Origin: CAVSUB01 sp963730995 | Lineage (GTDB): Bacteria > Acidobacteriota > Vicinamibacteria > Vicinamibacterales > 2-12-FULL-66-21 | Length of the DNA stretch: 64,000 bases | Assembly: GCA_963730995.1 (NCBI GenBank) | Contig: CAVSUB010000001.1 | Location: 1,302,001 to 1,366,000, forward strand | Reading direction: 5' to 3' | Shown: one piece after another, positions 35,717-44,246 of the stretch | How the letters are laid out: every line of letters starts with the position of its first letter | Position numbering within the stretch: the stretch's first letter is position 1 | Position numbers and translations under genes: made by a program | Notes under the pieces: generated by a model | The model's input: the letters and a program-made list of their open reading frames with translations, nothing else | What the model was told of the DNA's origin: nothing | Database searches by the model: none

Positions 35717-36748
35717 TCAGCCTATCCAGAGGACCAGTGCGGCCGTCGCCAGCAGATTGAGGACCGCCGCCGGCAGCAGCCACTTCCACCCGAACTCCAT
35801 CAACTGGTCGTAGCGATAGCGCGGCAGCGTCCACCGCATCCACACGTAGAAGAAGAGCAGCAGGAAAACTTTGATGAGGAACCAGATCCACGCCAGCCAC
35901 GACGGCAGGAGCGGTCCGAGCCAGCCTCCGAGATAGAGGCTCGTGGCAACCGCCGAAACGGTGACCATGTTCACGTATTCGGCGAGGAAGAACAGGGCGA
36001 AGCTCATCGAGCTGTACTCGGTGTGATAACCGGCCACCAGCTCCTGCTCCGCCTCGGGAAAATCGAATGGCGCGCGATTGGTCTCGGCAACGCCCGCCGT
36101 CATGTAGATCAGGAAGCCGAGCGGCTGCAGGAAGATGTACCAGCGCGGGATGAACCCCCACCACGTGCCTTCCTGATTCATCACGATCTCTCGCAGCGAC
36201 AGCGAGCCGGCGAGCATGATCACCGCGGCCAGCGCCAGGCCGTATGACAGCTCGTAGCTGATCATCTGCGCGGCCGATCGCAGGCCCCCGAGCAGCGAGT
36301 ACTTGCTGTTCGAGCTCCACCCGGCGATGACGATGCCGTAGATGCCCATCGAGGTGATCGCGAAGATCACGAGGACGGCCACGTTGACGTCGGTCACCTG
36401 CAGGGGCAGGGGATCCTTCAGCAGACCGAACAGCGTCGTTTCGGTGCCGAACGGGATCACGGAGAACGCCGCGAACGCCGCGCACGCAGAAATCACCGGC
36501 GCAATCGCAAAGAGGAGCGCGTCGGCGGCCTTGGGCCGGAGCTCCTCCTTGAAGAGGAGCTTGATGACGTCGGCGAACGGCTGGAGCGCGCCTTCGTAGC
36601 CGACGCGGTTCGGCCCGACGCGGTCCTGGATGTACGCGCAGACCTTCCGTTCCAGCCAGACCATGAACGCGGCCGACAGCACCAGCAGGTTGAAGACGAC
36701 GAAGATCAACCCGAGGTGCGCGACGATGTTGGGATTGATGTACTGCAT
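35717..36748 (-). CDS. nuoH: NADH-quinone oxidoreductase subunit H
   Basis: 343 residues, eight helices forming the quinone site with NuoB/D. Signature WLERKVCAYIQDRVGPNRVGYEGALQPFADVIKLLFKEE near the N-terminus, and TNRAPFDFPEAEQELVAGYHTEYSS, the conserved acidic loop. ATG 36748 lies 2 bp after the nuoF stop; nuoG, which normally sits here, is absent. Confidence 0.96.
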   Translation of the reverse strand: MQYINPNIVAHLGLIFVVFNLLVLSAAFMVWLERKVCAYIQDRVGPNRVGYEGALQPFADVIKLLFKEELRPKAADALLFAIAPVISACAAFAAFSVIPFGTETTLFGLLKDPLPLQVTDVNVAVLVIFAITSMGIYGIVIAGWSSNSKYSLLGGLRSAAQMISYELSYGLALAAVIMLAGSLSLREIVMNQEGTWWGFIPRWYIFLQPLGFLIYMTAGVAETNRAPFDFPEAEQELVAGYHTEYSSMSFALFFLAEYVNMVTVSAVATSLYLGGWLGPLLPSWLAWIWFLIKVFLLLFFYVWMRWTLPRYRYDQLMEFGWKWLLPAAVLNLLATAALVLWIG

Positions 36749-36750
36749 CG

Positions 36751-38050
36751 TCAGTGTGCTGCGACCGGCATTCGGGACGCGCGCCAATCAGCGGGCAGCG
36801 TGCAGCGCCCTTCGCGGACGTGCGCCTCGAACTCGGCACGGAAGTTCTTGACCGTCGTGAGCGCGGGTGTCGCGGCCGCATCCCCGAACGCGCAGAGCGT
36901 CTTGCCGGCGATGTTGTTGCCGATGCTCACGAGCAGATCGATGTCGCGCATCTCGCCTTCACCGTTCTCGATGCGGGTCAGGATCTTGTGGAGCCAGTCG
37001 CCGCCCTCGCGGCAGGGTGTGCACTTGCCGCAGGACTCGTGCTTGTAGAAGTACGAGAAGGTTGCGCGCGGCCCAGACCATGCAGGTCGTCTCGTCCATG
37101 ACGATGATCCCGGCGGATCCGAGCATCGATCCGGCTTTGGCCACGTCGTCGAAGCTCGCGGGGATGTCGAGCTGATTCGGGAGCAGGATCGGCACCGACG
37201 AACCGCCGGGAATCACGGCCTTGAGCTGATGCCCGTCGCGGATCCCGCCGGCGTAGTCGTAAATCAGCTACCGCAGCGTCGTCTTCATGTCTGCCTCGAA
37301 GACGCCCGGCTTCTTCACGTGACCGCTGACGCAAAAGAGCTTCGGGCCGCCGTTCTTCTCCGGCCCGAGCGCGGCGAACCATGCCGCGCCCCGCGTAATG
37401 ATCGAGGGCAGGTTGCAGAGCGTTTCGACGTTGTTGACGGCCGTCGGGCAGTTGTAGAGACCGGACGCCGCCGGGAAGGGCGGCTTGATCCGCGGCTGCG
37501 CGCGCTTGCCCTCGAGCGATTCGATGAGCGCCGTCTCTTCGCCCGCCTCGTACGCGCCGGCGCCGCGGTGGATCACGATGTCGCAGTCGAACCCCGAGCC
37601 CATGATGTTCTTGCCGGCGTAGCCCTGCGCGTAGGCCTTCGCCAGCTCCGCCTCGAGGATGCGCTGCACGTGGTAGAACTCGCCGCGAATGTAGATGTAC
37701 GCGACCTTCGCCCCGATCGCCCAGCAGCCAATCAGGCAACCCTCGAAGAGCAGGTGCGGGTTGCGCTCCATCAGGAGGTGATCCTTGAATGTGCCCGGCT
37801 CGCTCTCGTCGGCGTTGCAGCAGATGTACTTGGGTAGCGGCGTGTTCTTCAGCACGAACTGCCACTTCATGCCGGTCGGAAATCCGGCGCCGCCACGGCC
37901 CCGCAGCCCCGACGCCTTGACCTGCTCGATGACGTCGTTCGGCTGCATCGCGAGCGCCTTCTTCAAGCCTTCGTAACCCTCGTGCTTCAGGAAGAAGTCG
38001 AGAGTGAAGCTGTTCGGCTCGCGGACGTGTTTCGTGAGAATGGGTTCCAT
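36751..38050 (-). CDS. nuoF: NADH-quinone oxidoreductase subunit F, with an in-frame TAG and a frameshift
   Basis: NuoF binds FMN and NADH and carries cluster N3. About 432 residues when read through. From ATG 38050: ASGLRGRGGAGFPTGMKW, KYICCNADESEPGTFKDH and NCPTAVNNVETLCNLP. At 37268-37270 a TAG replaces an expected Glu codon (TTLR*LIYDYAGG), and the same frame continues with IPGGSSVPILLP. Near 37053 one inserted base shifts the frame; the other frame gives FYKHESCGKCTPCREGGD, the N3 ligands, and ends at 36751. Two lesions in one gene could be sequencing errors or decay. Confidence 0.9.
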
Positions 38051-38060
38051 GTTTTGTCGC

Positions 38061-38113
38061 TGTGGAGCGGGGCTTAGGCCCCCGCCGGTCGGACCTACAG
38101 GTCCGCCCCTACA
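38061..38113. repeat. Dispersed palindromic element, copy 4
   Basis: TGTGGAGCGGGGCTTAGGCC ... GGTCCGCCCCTACA: two hairpins and degenerate versions of the TGTAGGGC/GCCCTACA ends. It fills the nuoE-nuoF gap inside the operon. Confidence 0.6.
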
Positions 38114-38129
38114 TCCTGTGTCTCACTCG

Positions 38130-38735
38130 TTAGCGGCGCTCGACATCCAGAAAACAACCGCTGAAGGCACGTTCACCCTTCGCGCGGATATCATCCACCA
38201 GTTTCCCGGCATCCTCCGGTCGCATCCGTTCGTGCCAGTGCTCGTTGTTCACCATGACGACCGGCGCGCGGTCGCAGGCCCCGAGACACTCGAACTCGCC
38301 AAGCGTGAACATGCCCGACGCGTCCGTCTCCCCCACCTTTATCCCGAGCTTCTCGGAAAGCGCCTCGGTCACCCGTTCGGCGCCGAGGAGCGCGCACGAC
38401 AGCGTCCGGCACACCTGCAGCACGTACTTGCCGACGGGCTTCTGGTAGAACATCACGTAGTAGCTCGCGACGTCCTCGACCTCGGCCGGCGTCATGTCCA
38501 GGATTCCCCCGACGTGGCGCATCCCGTTACCCGTGAGGTAACCGGCCTGCTCCTGCACCAGATAGAGGGCGGCGAGCACGGCGGAACGCTTCCTGTCGGG
38601 CGGATACTTCGTGAGGATGTCGTCGAGCGCCGCGCGGCGCTCCGGCGTAAACGTGAACGGCTGTCCTTCGTCGACGACCTTGCGCTCCGACTTGTGGAAG
38701 CGCTCGTCGTACGACATCAGCGGGTGAAAACTCAT
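38130..38735 (-). CDS. nuoE: NADH-quinone oxidoreductase subunit E
   Basis: 201 residues, the thioredoxin-like [2Fe-2S] (N1a) subunit. Ligand pairs are CRTLSC and CLGACD. The N-terminal helical part has VLAALYLVQEQAGYLTG and ILDMTPAEVEDVASYY. The ATG overlaps the nuoD stop (ATGA). An N-terminal extension of about 30 residues precedes the conserved part. Confidence 0.95.
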   Translation of the reverse strand: MSFHPLMSYDERFHKSERKVVDEGQPFTFTPERRAALDDILTKYPPDRKRSAVLAALYLVQEQAGYLTGNGMRHVGGILDMTPAEVEDVASYYVMFYQKPVGKYVLQVCRTLSCALLGAERVTEALSEKLGIKVGETDASGMFTLGEFECLGACDRAPVVMVNNEHWHERMRPEDAGKLVDDIRAKGERAFSGCFLDVERR

Positions 38736-39932
38736 CGATCCACGTCTCCCATGACGACGTCGGTGGAACCGATCACGGCGATGACGTCGGCAATCATCCC
38801 TCCGACGATCAGCTTCGGCAATCCCTGGCAGGCGTAGAACGACGGCGCGCGCAGCTTGATCCGGTATGGGCGGTTGGTGCCGTCGGAAACGATGCTGAAA
38901 CCGTGCTCACCACGCGGCCCCTCGATCGGCACGTAGGCCTCGCCCGCCGGAACGGTGAAACCCTGCGAATAGATCAGGAAGTGCTGAATCAGCGCTTCCA
39001 TCTCTGCGTAGACCTTGTCCTTGGGCGGCGGCACGATCCGGTAGTCCTGAATGTCGTACACGCCTCGCGGGCGTGATGCGCTCGAGCGCCTGTTTTGCGA
39101 TGCGCGTGCTCTGGCGCATCTCCTCCATGCGCACAAGATACCGGTCGTAGACGTCGCCGGCGGTGCCGGTCGGCACGTCGAACTCGTAGGTCTCGTATCC
39201 GAGATACGGGAAGGTCCGGCGTACGTCGTAGCCGACGCCGGCGGCGCGCGCGATCGGACCGGCCAGCCCGTAGTCCATCGTGTCCTGCTTCGTCAGGACG
39301 CCGACGCCCTTCGTGCGCTTCAGCCAGATCTGGTTCTTCGTGAGGAGGTCTTCGTACTCGTGCAGCTTGTCGGGGAACTTGTCGAGGAACGTCTTCACGG
39401 CCTCGTGGAAGCCCGCCGGCAGGTCCTCCCGCAGCCCTCCGATGCGCAGATAGCTCGGAAACATCCGGAAGCCGGCCAGCATCTCGTTGATGTTCAGCAG
39501 CTGCTCCCGCTCGCGGAAGCAGTACATCATCACGGAGACCGCGCCGATCTCGAGCCCGTGCGTGCCGAGCCAGACCAGATGGCTGGCGATGCGCTGCAGC
39601 TCGGCGATCAGCACCCGGATGTTCATCACGCGCTCGGGCATCTCGACACCGAGCATCTTCTCGACGGCCAGACAGAACGCCAGGCTGTTGGACTGCGCGC
39701 CCAGGTAGTCCATCCGCTCCACGAGTGGAATCACCTGCTGCCATTTCTTCTGCTCGGCGGTCTTCTCGATGCCCGTGTGCAGGTATCCGATCGTCGTGTC
39801 GGCGTTGACGACAACCTCCCCGGACAGCTCCAGCACCAACCGCAGCACGCCGTGCGTGCTGGGGTGCTGAGGCCCCATGTTGACGGTCATCGTCTCCGTT
39901 CGAAGTTCCGGCGTCGCTTGCACGTCTGGCAT
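38732..39932 (-). CDS. nuoD: NADH-quinone oxidoreductase subunit D, frameshifted
   Basis: The 49-kDa quinone-site subunit, about 400 residues after correction. The N-terminal frame from ATG 39932 has NMGPQHPSTHGVLRLVLELSG, IGYLHTGIEK and HLVWLGTHGLEIGAVS. After ALERITPA the frame breaks at about 39065 (one inserted base, CCCGCG-A-GGCGTG). It resumes as GVYDIQDYRIVPPPK, the hallmark EGPRGEHGF and DVVMGDVDR at 38732. Here nuoC and nuoD are separate genes, split by gmhA. Confidence 0.93.
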
Positions 39933-40038
39933 TTTTTCCCGCCTAGAGGCCTGTATCCACTCATTCAGGCGCTGCGTCCCGTGGTTCGGCCCCGATTTCG
40001 CAGCTGCGACAACGGAGCGGCTGCTACTGATTCAGGCG

Positions 40039-40686
40039 TTACGTCCTACCAGGGTCCTGGCTCGAACTGGTCACCCGCGAGCCGGCGTCCCCGCTGGCTC
40101 GCTCGACGATCTCGCAGATCGCGTGGAGGAGCGTCATGTGCACCTCCTGAATCCTGCAGGTGGTGTCGTGCGGCACGTTGATGTGCACCTGCACCATTCC
40201 GCCGAGCGCGCCGCCATCCCGCCCCGTGAGGGCGACGGTATGCAATCCACGGCTGACAGCCTCACGCACCGCCTCGATCACATTCGCGGAGCCGCCGCTC
40301 GTCGAGATCGCAACGGCGACGTCCCCCGCGCGCCCCAGCGCTTCAACCTGACGTGCGAAGATACGCTCGAACCCGTAATCGTTCGCGACGCTCGTCAGCA
40401 CGCACGCGTCAGTCGTGAGCGCCACGGCCGCCATCCCGGGGCGATCCCGCTCGAAGCGGCCAACGAGCTCCGCGGCGAAGTGCTGCGCGTCGGCTGCGCT
40501 CCCGCCGTTGCCGAACACGAGGACTTTCCCGCCTGCGCGGTGCGAAGACATGATCAGGCCCGCTGCCCGCGCCACTGCCTCGAGCGACTGCGCCCGCACG
40601 CGCTGATGAAGTGCGACGGCATCGTCGAGCACGCGCTCGACCGTGCGCACCGCAGCCGTGTCGTGGACGCCTGCCACTGGCGTCAC
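40039..40686 (-). CDS. gmhA: Phosphoheptose isomerase (sedoheptulose-7-phosphate isomerase)
   Basis: A 215-residue SIS-domain enzyme making D-glycero-D-manno-heptose 7-phosphate, the first step of LPS heptose synthesis. Motifs are GKVLVFGNGGSAADAQHFAAELVGRF, VANDYGFERIFARQVEALG and STSGGSANVIEAV. The C-terminus ends in the conserved IQEVHMTLLHAICEIVE. GTG 40686 overlaps the nuoC stop (GTGA), so it is translationally coupled to nuoC and part of the nuo operon. The longer frame upstream overlaps nuoC and is rejected. Partners are the kinase and GT9 at 20-23 kb. Confidence 0.93.
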   Translation of the reverse strand: MTPVAGVHDTAAVRTVERVLDDAVALHQRVRAQSLEAVARAAGLIMSSHRAGGKVLVFGNGGSAADAQHFAAELVGRFERDRPGMAAVALTTDACVLTSVANDYGFERIFARQVEALGRAGDVAVAISTSGGSANVIEAVREAVSRGLHTVALTGRDGGALGGMVQVHINVPHDTTCRIQEVHMTLLHAICEIVERASGDAGSRVTSSSQDPGRT

Positions 40687-41255
40687 CCTTGGCGCGACCG
40701 GTTCCTCGCCGCTTCCAGGTTCGCGACGAACTCCTCTTCCGACAACTGCAGCGGCTCGTACGTCTTCACAGGCATCTTGATTTGCACGGGGTAGTCGCGT
40801 CGCATCGGGTGCCCTTCCCAATCCTCGGGCATCAGGATGCGCCGGAGGTCCGGGTGGCCATCGGCCACGATCCCGACCAGATCGAAGAGCTCCCGTTCCG
40901 CCCAGTTCGCCGACGGCCAGACGCCCGACACGCTTGGCACGCGGGCCTCTTCACCGACGCGCATTTTCAGGCGCAACCGCTTCGGCGTCGTACCGAACCC
41001 GCTCGCGCCCGGGCAGGCGAGAATGTAGACCACTTCGAAGCGCGGCGTACGCGGAAGATAGTCCATGCCGACCACGTCGAGAAGGAGGACGAACCGGAGG
41101 CCGGGATCGTCCCGCAGAACCTGGCAGGTCTCGACGAGGTGCTCGGCAGTCACATAGATGGTGGGCATCCCGTCGCGCGAGGTCACCGCTTCGTAGCGTG
41201 AGGCCTCGCCCGGGATCGCCCGAGAGAGCGCGTCGATGATGGCAGTCGAATCCAT
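40683..41255 (-). CDS. nuoC: NADH-quinone oxidoreductase subunit C
   Basis: 190 residues, the 30-kDa peripheral-arm subunit. It has LRFVLLLDVVGMDYLPRTPRFEVVY, WPSANWAERELFDLVGI and GHPDLRRILMPEDWEGHPMRRDYP, the canonical C-terminal signature. ATG 41255 is used; upstream in-frame sequence is not conserved. Only 34 bp separate it from nuoB. Confidence 0.95.
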   Translation of the reverse strand: MDSTAIIDALSRAIPGEASRYEAVTSRDGMPTIYVTAEHLVETCQVLRDDPGLRFVLLLDVVGMDYLPRTPRFEVVYILACPGASGFGTTPKRLRLKMRVGEEARVPSVSGVWPSANWAERELFDLVGIVADGHPDLRRILMPEDWEGHPMRRDYPVQIKMPVKTYEPLQLSEEEFVANLEAARNRSRQG

Positions 41256-41289
41256 GGAACTCAAATGAGATGAGCGACGCCCGCAGACC

Positions 41290-41757
41290 CTAGGCGGACA
41301 TTCTCTGCTGGTCGATTTTCTTCTGGAGCTGGACGATACCGTAGATGAGCGCTTCAGGCCTCGGCGGGCAGCCCGGGACGAAGACGTCGACGGGAACGAC
41401 CTGATCGACACCCTGCACGATGGCATAGTTGTCGAACACGCCCCCGACCGATGCGCACGCGCCCATGGAGATCACCCACTTGGGTTCGGGCATCTGGTCG
41501 TAGATGCGCCGCAGAACGGGCGCCATCTTCCGCGACAACCGTCCGGCGACGATCATCAGGTCGGACTGGCGCGGCGAGCCGCGGAAGACTTCGGCGCCGA
41601 AGCGCGCGATGTCGTACCGCGACGCGCTCATCGCCATCATCTCGATGGCGCAGCACGCAAGGCCGAACGTCACGGGCCAGATCGACGAGCGGCGTGCCCA
41701 TTGCACTACCTTCTCGACCGTCGTCGTCAGAACGGGAATCTCGAATTGATCAGACAT
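41290..41757 (-). CDS. nuoB: NADH-quinone oxidoreductase subunit B
   Basis: 155 residues, carrying the terminal cluster N2 that reduces quinone. The adjacent cysteines CCAIEMM (residues ~35-36) plus GACASVGG and VPGCPPRPEAL provide the four ligands. The quinone-site strand is SPRQSDLMIVAGRLSRKMAP. Normal length; ATG start. Confidence 0.97.
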   Translation of the reverse strand: MSDQFEIPVLTTTVEKVVQWARRSSIWPVTFGLACCAIEMMAMSASRYDIARFGAEVFRGSPRQSDLMIVAGRLSRKMAPVLRRIYDQMPEPKWVISMGACASVGGVFDNYAIVQGVDQVVPVDVFVPGCPPRPEALIYGIVQLQKKIDQQRMSA

Positions 41758-41760
41758 AGG

Positions 41761-41829
41761 TCACAGTCGGCAGTCGGCGGTCGTTAGTCGGCGGTCGCAG
41801 TCGACAGTCACAGTCGACAGTCACAGTCA
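41761..41829. repeat. AGTCGGC / AGTCACAGTC word array between nuoA and nuoB
   Basis: About ten copies of AGTCGGC, AGTCGAC and AGTCAC words, the same family as 5299-5522, 36 kb away. Confidence 0.8.
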
Positions 41830-41834
41830 CCTTT

Positions 41835-42209
41835 TCACAATCGTTCGTGGCCCCAGTCGAGCACGCCCTTGCGCCACACGTACACGTAGCCCGTCAGCAG
41901 GATGGCGAAAAACACGAGCAGCTGAAAGAAGCCGGGCCAGCCCAATCCGCGGAGCGCCATGGCGAAGGGGTAGAGAAACGCCACCTCGATGTCGAACAGC
42001 AGGAAGATCATCGCCACGAGGTAGAACTGGACGGGGTGGCGCTCGCGCGCGTCGCCGACCGGGGGCATGCCGCATTCGTACGGCGCGAGCTTCTCCGGCG
42101 TCGGCTTGTTCGGTCCGAGCAGGAACGAGAGCAGGACGTTGAAGGCCCCGAACCCCGCACCCAGACCGATCATGATGAGGATGGGAATCCAGCCGTGGAT
42201 GCGCGTCAC
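41835..42209 (-). CDS. nuoA: NADH-quinone oxidoreductase subunit A
   Basis: 124 residues with three transmembrane helices. Conserved loop PYECGMPPVG and RHPVQFYLVAMIFLLFDIEVAFLYPFA. The start is GTG 42209, preceded by AGGATCTGAAGA. It is the first gene of the operon. Confidence 0.95.
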   Translation of the reverse strand: MTRIHGWIPILIMIGLGAGFGAFNVLLSFLLGPNKPTPEKLAPYECGMPPVGDARERHPVQFYLVAMIFLLFDIEVAFLYPFAMALRGLGWPGFFQLLVFFAILLTGYVYVWRKGVLDWGHERL

Positions 42210-42553
42210 TCTTCAGATCCTGTTCCCGCTTGTGAATGTTTTCTCAAGCGGATCGCTGGCGATGTTCGGCTTCTGAACGTTTTTCGCCACAGTGTTCCAG
42301 ATGGCGCCCCGCTGACGCGGGACAGCGCGCCGGACGACCCGGACGCGAAGACTCGCGGAGGCCAGCGCCTCCGCGCCCTTTCAAACTCCGCATGCTATCA
42401 CAGGCCAGCGGCCAAGCTGGGCCGATTGAGGCGGTTGTGGGCGTTGGTCTTGTCGTGAGGTGCCCCGACTTCAGCAGCTGATCCGCACCCGGACTGCGTG
42501 CCGGCGCGACGTAAAGTCGGGCTAGGGGGATCGCCGTGTCTTAGAATCGACGG
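42210..42553. other. Intergenic region between divergent nuoA and a GT4 gene
   Basis: 344 bp without a gene. It holds a GCGGAGGC-CAGC-GCCTCCGC hairpin (42355-42374), the presumed nuo promoter, for which I see no convincing -35/-10 pair, and a TAGAAT at 42542-42547 six bases before the GT4 ATG that could drive a leaderless transcript. Confidence 0.5.
42542..42547 (+). promoter_or_regulatory. TAGAAT box just before the GT4 gene
   Basis: A -10-like hexamer ends 6 bp before ATG 42554. Transcription would start at about the first codon. No good -35 is seen. Confidence 0.4.
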
Positions 42554-43891
42554 ATGGCGCGTCTCGCGTGGTTCAGCCCGATGCCGCCGGCCCGGACCGG
42601 CGTCGCCGTCTGCAGCGCGGAGCTCCTGCCAGCCCTGAGACAGCGCCACGAGATCGACGTGTTCGTCGACGAGCCTCTCGTGGATCGCGCGGCCGGCAGG
42701 CATTCGGCGCACGAGTTCGTCTGGCGGCACCGGCAGTGGCCGTACGACCTGACGATCTACCAGGTCGGCAATTCCTCGAACCACGACTATCTCTGGCCGT
42801 ACCTTTTCCGGTTCCCCGGGATCGCCGTGCTGCACGACGTCCGGCTGCACCATGCGCGCGCCGCGTCTCTGCTCAGACGCGGGCGCGCCGACCTGTATCG
42901 CCAGGAGTTCATCGCGAATCATCCGGCGGTGAGCGCGGATCTCGCGGAGATCGCGATTGCCGGCTTCGATACGGAGCTCTACTACTCCTGGCCGATGACG
43001 CGCCTCATCGCCCAGGCGTCACGCACAGTTGCAGTCCATACGCGCGCGGCGGCAGAAATGCTCCGCCGGGAAGTCCCGGAGGCTTCGATCGACCAGATCC
43101 GCCTGGGTCACGGCGTGGCGCTCCCTGACGATGAGAAGCAGTCCGCGCGGGCGCGCGCGCGAAGCCGGTTCTCTATTCCGAAGGATGCGTTCGTGTTCGG
43201 ATGCTTCGGCGGTCTGACGCCGGAGAAGCGCATCACCCCAATCCTGAACGCCTTTGCCGCCACGCTGGCATTTGCGCCAGAGGCGAGGCTACTGCTAGCC
43301 GGCCAACCGCCGCAGGAGGTCGACCTGCGAGCCGAAATTCGCCGGCTCGGGCTGGGACCGCGGACGGCCCTGACGGGATATCTCGACTCGGAGCACGCTC
43401 TGACCGACTGCATCGCGGCGAGCGATGCGTCCCTCAACCTGCGGTGGCCCACCGCCGGAGAAGTCTCGGGACCGTGGCTCCGATGCCTCGCCCTCGGGCT
43501 GCCGACGGTGATCGTCGATCTTGCGCATCTCGCGGACGTGCCCTCATTCGACCCGCGGACGTGGCAACCGCACGGCGGCAGAACGGGCGCGGAGCCGCTG
43601 TGCATAGCCGTCGACATCCTCGACGAAGATCATTCGCTCGGCCTCGCGATGCGCCGGCTCGCGACGCAGCCGGCGCTGCGAGAGCGGCTCGGCCGCGCCG
43701 CCATCGAATACTGGCGACGCGAGCACGCGCCGGAGCACATGGTCGAGGACTATCTGGCGCTGATCGACAGGGCGCTCCATCGGACGATCCCTCAACCGGC
43801 GCTGCCCGCCCACCTGCTGGCGGATGGCGGTCGATTGCTGGACGCGATCGCCTCTCAGTTCGGCGTCCGACCGCTCTCGAGGAGATCGTGA
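42554..43891 (+). CDS. Glycosyltransferase family 4-like protein
   Basis: 445 residues with a GT-B fold. The N-terminal MARLAWFSPMPPARTGVAVC resembles GT4 acceptor domains. The C-terminal donor domain starts FVFGCFGGLTPEKRITPILNA, with LLLAGQPPQEVD, ALTGYLDSEHALTDCIAASDASLNLRWP-type sequence and GEVSGPWLRCLALGLPTVIV. The usual EGFG Glu motif is replaced by AGEVSGP. It begins a plus-strand run with thiS (stop/start overlap GTGA). It may act in extracellular glycan synthesis with the methyltransferase at 45.2 kb. Confidence 0.8.
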   Translation: MARLAWFSPMPPARTGVAVCSAELLPALRQRHEIDVFVDEPLVDRAAGRHSAHEFVWRHRQWPYDLTIYQVGNSSNHDYLWPYLFRFPGIAVLHDVRLHHARAASLLRRGRADLYRQEFIANHPAVSADLAEIAIAGFDTELYYSWPMTRLIAQASRTVAVHTRAAAEMLRREVPEASIDQIRLGHGVALPDDEKQSARARARSRFSIPKDAFVFGCFGGLTPEKRITPILNAFAATLAFAPEARLLLAGQPPQEVDLRAEIRRLGLGPRTALTGYLDSEHALTDCIAASDASLNLRWPTAGEVSGPWLRCLALGLPTVIVDLAHLADVPSFDPRTWQPHGGRTGAEPLCIAVDILDEDHSLGLAMRRLATQPALRERLGRAAIEYWRREHAPEHMVEDYLALIDRALHRTIPQPALPAHLLADGGRLLDAIASQFGVRPLSRRS

Positions 43892-44088
43892 AGATACGTC
43901 TCAACGGCGACCCATTCGAGATCGCCAACCCCTTGTCCATCTCCGAGCTGCTCGCGCACCTGAACATCGATCCGCGCCGCGTCGCGGTCGAGCACAACCT
44001 CGACATCATCAAGCGCGCCCGCTACGACACGACGATCGTCAACGAGGGCGACGAGGTGGAGGTCGTGAACTTCGTGGGAGGAGGTTGA
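43888..44088 (+). CDS. thiS: Sulfur carrier protein ThiS
   Basis: A 66-residue ubiquitin-like protein that carries sulfur as a C-terminal thiocarboxylate for the thiamin thiazole. MKIRLNGDPFEI...LSISELLAHLN...VAVEHNLDII and the essential C-terminal Gly-Gly (ends VGGG) identify it. The start is GTG 43888, overlapping the GT4 stop. thiG follows after a hairpin-rich spacer. No thiF is visible nearby. Confidence 0.9.
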   Translation: MKIRLNGDPFEIANPLSISELLAHLNIDPRRVAVEHNLDIIKRARYDTTIVNEGDEVEVVNFVGGG

Positions 44089-44105
44089 ACGCCTGTCAGC
44101 AAGAC

Positions 44106-44188
44106 CTTTACAGGAGGATGGGAGGAGGGAGGACCACATTGGGTTTCTTGAATTCCTTGTGTTCCTCCTTCCTCCGTCCTCCTGTAAG
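44106..44188. repeat. Long imperfect hairpin of GGAGGA words between thiS and thiG
   Basis: The left arm CTTTACAGGAGGATGGGAGG... (44106-44138) pairs with the right arm ...CCTCCGTCCTCCTGTAAGG (44158-44188) over about 30 bp. The arms consist of repeated GGAGGA/TCCTCC words. It is followed by TTTTCG. It could terminate the thiS transcript or shield the GGAGG motifs; no riboswitch is recognised. Confidence 0.75.
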
Positions 44189-44246
44189 GGTTTTCGCTGC
44201 AAAAGGATGTTCGTGTAGCGCTCGCTCAACTCCCCGCCTAAGATAT

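Noticed and set aside
13391..39136. Programmed +1 frameshifting as the cause of the broken genes
   Set aside because: Sites share no slippery sequence or in-frame stop, and some genes would need two shifts; insertion errors are simpler.
39933..40038. Possible small gene between gmhA and nuoD
   Set aside because: 106 bp without a plausible start, ribosome-binding site or conserved frame.
44089..44246. TPP riboswitch before thiG
   Set aside because: The CUGAGA and related core motifs were not found; the region is a GA/CT hairpin.
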